64,000 nucleotides of DNA from assembly GCA_964609385.1 (NCBI GenBank), contig CAZSSM010000002.1, positions 62,001 to 126,000 on the forward strand. Direction: 5' to 3'. Source of the DNA: CAZSSM01 sp964609385. Its GTDB lineage: Bacteria; Planctomycetota; Planctomycetia; Isosphaerales; Isosphaeraceae. The position numbers and the translations under genes were made by a program. Shown here in pieces: positions 37,163-45,321 of this stretch (the first letter of the stretch is position 1; each line of letters begins with the position of its first letter). The notes beneath the pieces were generated by a model that was given only the letters and a program-made list of their open reading frames with translations, made no database searches and was not told where the DNA came from.

Positions 37163-37548
37163 GGGGAGATCTCCTGCCTCATTCAAAGAGACAAAGGGGG
37201 GTGCCAAATAATGCGATTGTCGATCGTAGATACGTCATCTGCGACCGTTAACCATCGACTCTAACGGTAGCGGATTATGAGAATGGTGTGCGCTCACACA
37301 GAGGGAACTGGTTGTGACCTTGCCGTCGAGCGTGCCGAATATGAGTGACCGACCCGTTCCATCTGAGAGGATATCGGTCCGGAGAGGAGGGAAGCTCATT
37401 CGAACCGACGCGGTCTGCGAAGCCGCTCTCCCAACACCGTCCTCGACCGTCCCCCGGGATCGCAACAACGAAAGCGTGGGAGAAGTGTGTGTTTTTATTC
37501 TTGGGCAGTTTTATGCTATTGTAGGTAAACAACCGCAAGGTAAATTTT
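37163..37548. other. Intergenic region upstream of the minus-strand PEP-CTERM gene
   Basis: 386 bases, AT-rich at 37490-37555. It must contain the promoter for the PEP-CTERM gene and the end of the M48 transcript; no clear motif was identified. Confidence 0.4.
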
Positions 37549-39006
37549 TTACTTTTGGCTGAGGCGTGTTGGCTCCTCGGTGATCCAGGGGAAGAGCAAA
37601 GGCCCCGGAGGTTCCTCAAGCCAAGGATGGTAACGATTGGCCTGTTCGATCCGCTCGGCCAGCGGGGGATGGGTCCATCGGAAGATGCGGTCGAACCAGC
37701 CGGGCCGCGGAAGGCTGAGGTTCTCGCGTTGGAGGGTAGCGAAGGCCGAGGCAACGGCCCGGTTATCGCGGGTCAACTCGAGGGCGTAGAGGTCGGCCTG
37801 ACGCTCCGACCATCGGCTGATAGCGTTCTGTCCGGGCAGGCTGACGAAGCTCACCAGCGCGAAGACCAGCAGGAGCATGGGGATGCTGGCGAAATCATCG
37901 AGGCGTGGACCCCCATCTGGGTCGTGGCTCTGGCCGACCTCAGGGTCCGAGGTCCCGACGGTCCGCCCTCGGCAACGCGCGAGCCAGGACCGTGCCAGCC
38001 GATCGATTACGAACAGCGCCAGCAGGATCCCCAACGGTGCACCGAGGACCGCCAAGGTCACATGGCCGAGCACGTAATGACCGATCTCGTGACCGACCAC
38101 CGCCAGCAGTTCGTCGTCGGCCAAGCGCTCCAGGGCCGTATCCCAAAAGACGATCCGATGGGAGAACCCGAGGCCGGTCACGTACGCGTTGACCGTCTTG
38201 GTATCCTCGCTCATGTTGACCTGATAAATTTCCGCGTCAGCGATCCCCGAACGGTCGGCCAGCACCGCGATCCGCTCGCGCAGCTCGTCGTTGGCCAAAG
38301 GCACGTACTCGTGGAACAAGGGGTCGATCATGATCGGCGTGACTAGCACCAGGAACGCCAGATACGGGAAGCTCAACAGACCCAGCCAGAGCCACCAGCG
38401 CCTCGGGCTTTTTCGGATCAGCGCCATCGGAATCCAGCCGAACACCCAGGCGCCACCCAAGGTCAAGCCAAGCCCCTTCAGCGACTGGACCAGCCAGCGA
38501 TCGAGGCTCTGGTTCGAGAGGTCGTAGGCGTGGAGCCGCACATAGCCCGCGTAATAGCTCAAGGGGAATCGCAGCACGTATTCCAAGCTGAGATAGACCG
38601 TTAAGTAGATGACCAGGGCGAGATACCAGGACCGTCCCCAACTCCAGGCGAGGTCGCGGATCCGTGCAGAGAACCCGCTGAAAAAGACACTGGCCGGGAT
38701 CGCCAGGCGCAGGGCCCAACTTAGGCACCAGAGCCAGCGCGACTCCTCATGAAAGGCGAGCACGTCGGGAGCCGGGTCGGGCACGACGATCGGATCGACC
38801 AAGAGGTCCCGACCATCAACCATCGACGTGTCGGACGTGTCCTCGACATCCTCGGATCGGCCACCCGGCTCGATCGGCAAGCCTCCAGGCATCAACGGCT
38901 CCGACGCCCCAGCCCAGACCGCTGAAACGATACCCATTCCTAGGCCGAGCACGACCCAGATGCCCAAGGTCTGCGCGATTGGGCTCATCGTCTTCGCTGT
39001 CCACAT
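37549..39006 (-). CDS. M48 family (Ste24/HtpX-like) membrane metallopeptidase
   Basis: 485 residues, or 479 from the second ATG. The N-terminus is a signal-like helix followed by an acidic loop. Membrane helices near 95-110, 128-145, 180-195 and 205-225 precede the zinc site HEIGH (306-310); the third ligand lies in SERQADLYAL (about residue 390). The conserved NAYVTGLG and SHRIVFWDT strands before the zinc motif are typical of Ste24/CAAX-prenyl-protease-like M48B enzymes. In bacteria such enzymes take part in membrane-protein quality control. It lies 93 bases downstream of the YmdB gene on the same strand. Confidence 0.88.
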   Translation of the reverse strand: MWTAKTMSPIAQTLGIWVVLGLGMGIVSAVWAGASEPLMPGGLPIEPGGRSEDVEDTSDTSMVDGRDLLVDPIVVPDPAPDVLAFHEESRWLWCLSWALRLAIPASVFFSGFSARIRDLAWSWGRSWYLALVIYLTVYLSLEYVLRFPLSYYAGYVRLHAYDLSNQSLDRWLVQSLKGLGLTLGGAWVFGWIPMALIRKSPRRWWLWLGLLSFPYLAFLVLVTPIMIDPLFHEYVPLANDELRERIAVLADRSGIADAEIYQVNMSEDTKTVNAYVTGLGFSHRIVFWDTALERLADDELLAVVGHEIGHYVLGHVTLAVLGAPLGILLALFVIDRLARSWLARCRGRTVGTSDPEVGQSHDPDGGPRLDDFASIPMLLLVFALVSFVSLPGQNAISRWSERQADLYALELTRDNRAVASAFATLQRENLSLPRPGWFDRIFRWTHPPLAERIEQANRYHPWLEEPPGPLLFPWITEEPTRLSQK

Positions 39007-39099
39007 CGGCCTGTGGGGCTCCGAATCATGCCGGTTTGAGGATCGCCATTGTTTCGATCCTCAACGCCGGGCGGATGGATCTCTTCCCGTCCAATCTGC

Positions 39100-39957
39100 T
39101 CAACAGTCGGCGACGACAACTGGGTCGAACGGATCCTCGGCCTCGCTGGAGGTCAAGAGCCGCTGGGCGATTTCCTGATTGATCTCGACGCGACGGATCC
39201 GGAGCGTGCGGCCCTCGTGCGGGTCGATCTCCAGCAGGGTGCCGCAGAGCCGGGGATCGCCCTGAGCGATCTCGAAGTGGTGGAAGACGCCGGTCAGTGT
39301 TGAGGCCAAGACCCGATCATAGCGGCGCCCGATGACCGAGTCGTAGGGACCGGTCATCCCGACGTCGGTCTGATAGCCGGTCCCGCCGACGAAGATCTGC
39401 TCGTCGGCGGTTGGGACATGGGTGTGCGTGCCCAGGACCGCCGTGACCCGGCCGTCGAGATAGCGGCCCAGCAACTGCTTCTCGCTGGTCGCCTCGGCGT
39501 GGATATCGACGAGGATCACTGGGACCGACACGCCGATCTGGTCCAGGAGCCGATCGCTGGTCCGGAACGGGCAGTCGACCGGCTTCATGTAGGTCCGGCC
39601 CAGCAGGGAGATGATGCCGACGGGCGTCCCATCACGTGCCTCGACGAGCACCACCTCCGGGCCAGGCGCTTCGGGTGGCAGATTGGCCGGCCGACAGATC
39701 CGGCTGGACCGTTCGAAGAGGTCGAAGATCTCGTCGCGCTTGAAGACATGGTCACCCATGGTGAAGGCGTCGACGCCGGCCTCGACCAGTTCATCGTAGC
39801 ACTTACCGGTCAGGCCGGAGCCTCCGGCGGCGTTCTCGGCGTTGCAGACGACCAGATCGAGATCCCAGCGGTGTCGGAGCCTCGGTAGGGCTTGTCCGAC
39901 GATCGCGCGGCCGGGATTACCGACCACGTCCCCGATGAAGAGCAGACGAAGACCCAT
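39100..39957 (-). CDS. ymdB: YmdB-like cyclic-nucleotide phosphodiesterase (TIGR00282 family)
   Basis: 285 residues, close to the 265-275 typical of the family. Metal-site motifs are complete: LFIGDVVGNPGR at the N-terminus, NAENAAGGSGL, MGDHVFKRDE, DIHAEATSEK, and GTHTHVPTAD followed by the QTDVGMTGPY segment. Family members hydrolyse 2',3'- and 3',5'-cyclic nucleotides. Bacillus YmdB is encoded next to RNase Y, and the same pairing occurs here with the RNase Y gene 273 bases upstream on the same strand. This supports a shared role in RNA turnover. The last 20 residues are divergent. Confidence 0.93.
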   Translation of the reverse strand: MGLRLLFIGDVVGNPGRAIVGQALPRLRHRWDLDLVVCNAENAAGGSGLTGKCYDELVEAGVDAFTMGDHVFKRDEIFDLFERSSRICRPANLPPEAPGPEVVLVEARDGTPVGIISLLGRTYMKPVDCPFRTSDRLLDQIGVSVPVILVDIHAEATSEKQLLGRYLDGRVTAVLGTHTHVPTADEQIFVGGTGYQTDVGMTGPYDSVIGRRYDRVLASTLTGVFHHFEIAQGDPRLCGTLLEIDPHEGRTLRIRRVEINQEIAQRLLTSSEAEDPFDPVVVADC

Positions 39958-40230
39958 GCGATTCGGCCATCCTTGTGGCTGGAAGGCGGAGCGGGTGTCG
40001 GTGCGGGCCGTTTCGAATCGGTCAGGTCACCGGAAGCGCAGACCTCAACGCAACTCCCGAGCCCGGCAACGTCCCGAGCCGCGAGCCCAGCAACCCGAGT
40101 GGGCGGTCGGGCGAGCAGATCGAAGCTCCCCTAGAAATCCTATGTGCGCGGCGACTGTTCGGATCCGAACGATCCGAGGACGGGGAGACCGTTGACAACT
40201 CCCGACGCGTCTCAGCCGAGCCAGGCTGGT

Positions 40231-41856
40231 TCAGCGGGCCCAAGCCATCGCGCGAACCTCACGGAAGACGACGACGCGAACGTCCTCGCCTGAGCCCCCC
40301 CCGCGCGAGGCGATCGTCCGCACGAGGCTCTCACAGAGTTGATGGGTCCCTTGATCGTCGAGCGTGCCGCTGTCGACGAGCACATGCAGCTCCCGGCCGG
40401 CACGAACGGCGAAGGCCTGCTCGACGTCGGGGTGATTGTAGGCGATCGCCTCCAACTGTTCGACCCGTTGCAGCCGACGTTCAACGGCCTCGTGTCGCGC
40501 TCCTGGCCGGGCGGCGCTGAGCGCGTCGGCGGTGGCCACGACGGCCGTGTACGGATCGAGGACCCGGCGGTCCTGATGGTGGTCCCGCGCCGCGGCGATG
40601 ACCGGATCGGGCTGGCCCAGCCGACGCAACCAGTCGGCACCTGCCTGGTCGTGCGAGCCGGGATGGCTTGGATCGGCCAGTTTGCCCAGGTCGTGCAGCA
40701 AGCCGCAATGCCGGGCCAAGTCGGGGTCCAGGCCCAGTTCCTCGGCCAGCAGGCCAGCCAGGATCGCCACCTCGATGCTGTGGAGCCGGAGGTTCTGAGC
40801 GCAACTGGTCCGGAACTGCATCTCGCCCAGGGCCTCCAGCAACTCGGTCGACTCCAAGGGGACGCCGGCGCGATCGGCGGCCTCGTGGCCCAGCTCCGTG
40901 ACCCGTTCGCCCAGCGCGGCCTGTGACTCGGCGACGGCCTCCTCGATGCGACTTGGGTCGATCCGACCGTCATCCAGGAGCCGTTGCAGGCTCATCCGGG
41001 CCACCTCGCGTCGACGTCCATCGAAGCTCGAGAGCAGGACCTGCTGCGGAGCCTCATCGACGATCAGGTCGCAGCCGGTGGCCCGCTCGAAGGCCCGGAT
41101 GTTGCGTCCCTCTCGGCCGACGATCCGCGCCTTCAGCTTCTCGTCGGGCAGGCTCAGGCTGACCGAAGTGACCTGGCCGACCTCGGTGCCGGCGAACCGA
41201 GGGAGGACCGCCGCCAGCAGCTCGCGGGCCAGCCGCTGACGATCCTCACCCCATCGCCGTTCGAAGCCCCGACGTCGACGCTCCAGGTCGGCCGCCATCG
41301 ACGACTCGAACCGCTCCAGGATCTCGGCACGGGCTTGATCTTCGTCCAGCCCGGCCAGGTGTAGCCGCTCGGTTCGGCAGGCCAGCTCGGCCTCCTCCAA
41401 GGCCGAGGCCCGCCGATCCATGGCTGTCCGCTCCGTCTCGATCCGCCGCCAGGCCGCGTCCAGCTCGTCGGCCCGACGCGTCAAGCGATCGGCCTGCTGG
41501 TCCAGCCCCTTGGCCCGAAGCTCCAGGCGATGCTCCCGATGGCAGAGCTGGTCCAGGATCGTCCGCGACTCCGACTCGGCCCCCTTTTGGGCATCCAGAC
41601 GGATCTGCTCGGCCTCCAGCTCGGCGTGGCGACGGAGCGACTCGGCCTCCAGCCGCGCCTCCTCGAGGATCCGGACGCCCTCCTGGCCGGCCAGCTCGAT
41701 CCGCTGCTTGGCCAGGATCCGGACGGCCATCCACGCCACCCCCAGACCGATCCAGAGGCCGGTCATCAGGCCGATCGGGAATCCGGGATTGGCGGACAGC
41801 GACGACTCGACCACAATGCTCACCCGTTCCGGTTCGCCCTCGTTATCGACGAACAT
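40231..41856 (-). CDS. rny: Ribonuclease Y
   Basis: 541 residues, the expected length. One membrane helix (about 29-47, IGLMTGLWIGLGVAWMAV), a long Glu/Arg-rich coiled coil (50-215), a KH domain with IVGREGRNIRAFERATG, and an HD domain with QNLRLHSIEVAILAGLLAEE and CGLLHDLGK follow in the usual order. The order and motifs are diagnostic of the membrane-bound endoribonuclease that starts mRNA decay. The catalytic His-Asp pair is intact. It is co-directional with ymdB and the M48 gene, and divergent from the symporter gene. The coiled coil is richer in Arg than in Bacillus. Confidence 0.95.
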   Translation of the reverse strand: MFVDNEGEPERVSIVVESSLSANPGFPIGLMTGLWIGLGVAWMAVRILAKQRIELAGQEGVRILEEARLEAESLRRHAELEAEQIRLDAQKGAESESRTILDQLCHREHRLELRAKGLDQQADRLTRRADELDAAWRRIETERTAMDRRASALEEAELACRTERLHLAGLDEDQARAEILERFESSMAADLERRRRGFERRWGEDRQRLARELLAAVLPRFAGTEVGQVTSVSLSLPDEKLKARIVGREGRNIRAFERATGCDLIVDEAPQQVLLSSFDGRRREVARMSLQRLLDDGRIDPSRIEEAVAESQAALGERVTELGHEAADRAGVPLESTELLEALGEMQFRTSCAQNLRLHSIEVAILAGLLAEELGLDPDLARHCGLLHDLGKLADPSHPGSHDQAGADWLRRLGQPDPVIAAARDHHQDRRVLDPYTAVVATADALSAARPGARHEAVERRLQRVEQLEAIAYNHPDVEQAFAVRAGRELHVLVDSGTLDDQGTHQLCESLVRTIASRGGGSGEDVRVVVFREVRAMAWAR

Positions 41857-42057
41857 GCAAGCTTATCCACACCCCTCGACCCGAGACACCCTCGGGACGG
41901 ACCAGCGGGGCTGTCGATCAAGCCTAGGACATCCCCAGCGATCGGGGATGCATGAACGATCGCCGAGGCACGGGCGGCCTGGATTGGATCATCGAGCCCA
42001 ACACCCAGCGCGGGTCGCCTTGAGCCCTCCCCCGGACGCACTTCCAAGAGGATCGCG

Positions 42058-43584
42058 ATGGACCTGACGTGGCTCGGGCTGGCGATGGTCGTCTACCTGG
42101 GGCTCCTGCTGGCCTTGAGCCTCTACGGCGGGTTGCGGATCGCCGACGCAGAGGACTATGTGGTGGCCGGCCGACGCCTCCCACTCTGGCTGGCCTGGGG
42201 TACCCTGCTGGCCACCTGGTTCGGCGCGGCGACGGTCCTGGGCGCGGCCGAGGCGGCTCGGCTGGAGGGCGTCCGGGGGACCCTGCTCGACCCGTTCGCC
42301 TCGGGCCTGGCCCTGATCCTGGCCGGCGTCCTGATCGCCAGACCGCTCTGGCGGATGAAGCTCCTGAGCCTGGCCGACTTCTATGGTCGGATCTACAGCC
42401 CGAGGACCGAGATGCTGGCCGCCTGGGTCATGGTGCCCGGCTACTTCGGCTGGATCGGCGCCCAGTTCCTGGCCCTTGGCGGGGTCCTTCAGACAGCATT
42501 CGCTCTGGAACCCGCCTGGCAACCGACGTTGGTCGTTGCCGGGGCTTGCGTGATCTTGGTTTATACCTTGATCGGCGGGATGTGGTCGGTCACCCTGACC
42601 GACACGGTCCAGATGGTCCTGGTGATCATCGGCCTGATCGCTCTGGGCGTGGCGACCTTGGATCTCCTCGGCGACGGGGACCTCCGAGGTGGCCTGGATC
42701 GGCTCGTTGGCGAGACCGACCCCGATTCGCTCCGCCTGCTGCCCGAGGCCGGGTTGGCCGCAGGCCTGGCCTGGATCGGCACGCTGGCCAGCGGGAGTCT
42801 GGGCAACCTGCCCGGCCAAGACCTGACCCAGCGGATCTTCGCCTCCCGGAGCGAGGCGACCGCCGCCCGCGCTTGTTGGCTCTCCGGCCTGGCCTACCTG
42901 GGCTTCGGCCTGATCCCGGTCGGCCTCGGCCTGGCCTCGCGGATCCTGCTGCCCGACGACTTCGACGGTGAGGTCGTGGGCGCCCTGGCGGCCCGGCTGC
43001 TCTCGGGGCCTGGGCAAATCCTCTTCCTGGTCGCCCTGCTCTCGATCCTGGTCTCGACGGCCACCAGCTCGGTCCTGGCCCCGGCGACGATCGTCTCGCA
43101 GAACCTTCTGACCCGACTTCCCTATTTCAACAGTCGTCGATTGCTGGCGGCGCGGACGGCGGTCGTCCTGATGGTCGGCTGCGGGATCCTGGCGGCCTTC
43201 TCCGGCTCCTCGATCCTTGAACTCCTGGAGAACGCCCTCTCGATCACCCTGGTCTCGCTGTTCGTCCCCCTGATGATGGGCCTCTACGGCAAACCCCGAC
43301 ACGCCGGCTCGGCCTGGCTGGCGATCCTGGCCGGAACCGCCGTCTGGGCCGCCCGCGAACTCCTCGAAGGCCTGATCCTCCCCATGCCCGACGATCTCGC
43401 GAACCCGCCGGCCACCTACGTCCAGTGGCTCCAGACCACCCCGATGGTCCAGCAACTCCTAGCGCCCCTCCGCGTGCTATTCGTCGGATTCGCCAGCGTC
43501 CCCTCCGCCCTCTCAGGGACACTCGCTAGCTTGATCGGCTACTATGTTGGACAACTATGTTTTAGAAAATCTGTTCGTTGCTGA
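42058..43584 (+). CDS. Sodium:solute symporter (SSF/SLC5 family)
   Basis: 508 residues from the ATG at 42058, with AAGAGGA 4-5 bases upstream. About thirteen hydrophobic helices are visible, starting LGLAMVVYLGLLLALSLYGG. Family signatures include DYVVAGRRLPLWLAWGTLLA near the start, ATWFGAATVLGAA, GMWSVTLTDTVQMVLVIIGL and a central GNLPGQDLTQRIFASRS. Members import sugars, proline, pantothenate or similar solutes with sodium; the substrate here is unknown. The final ten residues are Lys/Arg-rich and fall in DNA whose composition turns AT-rich, so the original end may have been altered. Confidence 0.9.
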   Translation: MDLTWLGLAMVVYLGLLLALSLYGGLRIADAEDYVVAGRRLPLWLAWGTLLATWFGAATVLGAAEAARLEGVRGTLLDPFASGLALILAGVLIARPLWRMKLLSLADFYGRIYSPRTEMLAAWVMVPGYFGWIGAQFLALGGVLQTAFALEPAWQPTLVVAGACVILVYTLIGGMWSVTLTDTVQMVLVIIGLIALGVATLDLLGDGDLRGGLDRLVGETDPDSLRLLPEAGLAAGLAWIGTLASGSLGNLPGQDLTQRIFASRSEATAARACWLSGLAYLGFGLIPVGLGLASRILLPDDFDGEVVGALAARLLSGPGQILFLVALLSILVSTATSSVLAPATIVSQNLLTRLPYFNSRRLLAARTAVVLMVGCGILAAFSGSSILELLENALSITLVSLFVPLMMGLYGKPRHAGSAWLAILAGTAVWAARELLEGLILPMPDDLANPPATYVQWLQTTPMVQQLLAPLRVLFVGFASVPSALSGTLASLIGYYVGQLCFRKSVRC

Positions 43585-44108
43585 AAATCTAGTTGTCGAA
43601 ATATCTTGCTTTCGATTCTTCTCTAGAATCAATAAATCAACGATCAATCGATCACATCAGCCATGGCCGCGCGTCCAGGACTTCTCAAGAACTTCTCCAA
43701 CCTCCCAAGCAACCGCCTCGACCGGTCATCGGCCCCTTCCCCCGACGTTTCCGACCAGGTCTTTCCGGCCATTTGAGCCACTCGACGCCGGGTCGCGATC
43801 GCTACAATCCGAACCGTTTGGTCGCCTCAGCGCGTGCGAAGACTTCCCGGCCGATCTTATAAAGATCGGTCGATATTTCGATCCGCGCGGTCCCGAATTG
43901 TCAAGGGATTCCCACTCCACTGGGTCGGATCCCATTTGGATCCGCTCCGGCGCCCCGTGTCGCCTTCTCGAGACAGGTCTGACGGTCGTGGCGGGCCGGC
44001 CTCTGCCGCGACGAGGCGAATCCTCGGACCCACGGATGAGGACCGTTCGCGTCGTCGGGTCGTCGGCGCACCGCGTCCGCCCGGCGATTCTCCGGGGCGC
44101 CGCGCGGA
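43585..44108. other. Intergenic region between convergent genes
   Basis: 524 bases, AT-rich at the left edge. A short inverted repeat GATTCT-TCTCT-AGAATC lies at 43615-43631 and could be a weak terminator. No gene is supported. Confidence 0.4.
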
Positions 44109-44975
44109 TCATTCCCGCTGAGGCCAGTTACGACCCGTCAACGCGATCGCGCCGAGGCTCCGCTCGGGCAAGGGTCGCCAACGGAGCGAGGGCGACATCG
44201 ACGACTGCCGCGTCCCGGCAACGGGCCAGAGACCGTTGTCCGCCCCGGCACCTCGGAGGGCGATCACGCCGGCTCGCCAGCGGTAGGCCAACGCGAGCAT
44301 CATCCGAACCAGCCCGATCCCGACGAAAACCGCCATCGTGATCAGGATCAGCGCGATGACCAGGAGGATCACCGCGATCAGAACCGCCACACCGACGACC
44401 CTGATCGCGACGATCACCTCGATCGGCACATTCCGATGCTCGATGCACGGTTCCTCGGCGACCTCCTCCGAATCGGCATCGGAGTCGGATGCGGATGCGG
44501 TTCGATCCTCAACCGGCATCGAACCCACTTCGCTCGAAACAACCGATGGTTCGTCCCATGCCGGTTCGCTCCGAGCGGTGGTCGCCCCGAAGTCGAACAC
44601 GACGGGAGCGACGCGCACCACTTGCCATGCCAAGGGGCGTTCGTCGGCCTCCCAATCCCAGAGCGCATGGTTCGGCTCGCCGACGGGTTGCCGTGGTGCG
44701 ATGCGTTCCGGTCCGCGCAAGGGTCCGTTCGCGACCAGACCCGCATCGCCGGGCGATCGGGCCTCTTCCATGGCCCGTTGCAGTTCGATGACGAAGCGTC
44801 CGAAGGGGTCGTCCCCGCGTTCCTTGGGCTCAACCTTCAGGCCGAGATTGACCCAGGCCTGAAGCGTGACCGGATCGATCCCAAGGTCCCGGCAGGCGCA
44901 TTCGAGGGACACCCCGTCACGGACGGCCGCGCCGATTCGCTGGGTGAGTCGGTGATTCGGAACCCGAACGCCCAT
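44109..44975 (-). CDS. HTH-transmembrane protein, second member of the WPxRE family
   Basis: 288 residues from the ATG at 44975, with GAGGG 10 bases upstream. Residues 8-45 hold a helix-turn-helix (LTQRIGAAVRDGVSLECACR followed by DLGIDPVTLQAW). It shares the exact GIDPVT core and placement with the protein at 14514-15689, but lacks the terminase-like second half. An acidic Ser/Asp/Glu linker (about 160-185) leads to one long membrane helix (VLIAVILLVIALILITMAVF, about 198-220). A basic tail follows and ends in WPQRE. A membrane-tethered regulatory role is inferred; no partner gene is adjacent. Confidence 0.65.
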   Translation of the reverse strand: MGVRVPNHRLTQRIGAAVRDGVSLECACRDLGIDPVTLQAWVNLGLKVEPKERGDDPFGRFVIELQRAMEEARSPGDAGLVANGPLRGPERIAPRQPVGEPNHALWDWEADERPLAWQVVRVAPVVFDFGATTARSEPAWDEPSVVSSEVGSMPVEDRTASASDSDADSEEVAEEPCIEHRNVPIEVIVAIRVVGVAVLIAVILLVIALILITMAVFVGIGLVRMMLALAYRWRAGVIALRGAGADNGLWPVAGTRQSSMSPSLRWRPLPERSLGAIALTGRNWPQRE

Positions 44976-45321
44976 CCCGGAGGACCCTCATGATGCTCAC
45001 GATCCAGCCGGGCCATCCCACGCGTTGGCGCTCGTCGACGGCCCCGTCAGAAATAGCATCACGAGATCGGGAATAAGCGTTCGCGGAAATCTCCGCGACC
45101 CACCCCGGATTCACATCAACCTGCCTTTTCTTCGAAACGATCGGCACATCCAAACGACCCATCCCGGAGAGTGCCCGCTCTCTCTGATCGCTCCGCAAGC
45201 CTTGTCTCGAACGTGGACCGCGATCAATCCAGAGCCTTCGCCGTTATCGATGACGCTCGATCACTTGGCCTCGGGTCCTGGTCCTTCGAAGGACCAGGAC
45301 CCATCACCGATACCACTCCGA
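44976..45321. other. Intergenic region between two minus-strand genes
   Basis: 346 bases downstream of the RTX protein gene. It holds the perfect 30-base palindrome at 45273-45302 and nothing else recognised. Confidence 0.5.
45273..45302 (-). terminator. Perfect 30-base palindrome downstream of the RTX protein gene
   Basis: GGGTCCTGGTCCT pairs with AGGACCAGGACCC around TCGA; every base pairs. It begins 20 bases after the gene's stop codon on the minus strand. There is no T-run, so it may act as a transcript-stabilising or Rho-assisted hairpin rather than a classical terminator. Confidence 0.65.

Noticed and set aside
41989..43455. Long open frame (488 codons) on the minus strand opposite the symporter gene
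   Set aside because: Its product is a low-complexity Gln/Asp/Gly/Arg mixture caused by the high-GC codon pattern of the real gene; no domain or ribosome binding site.
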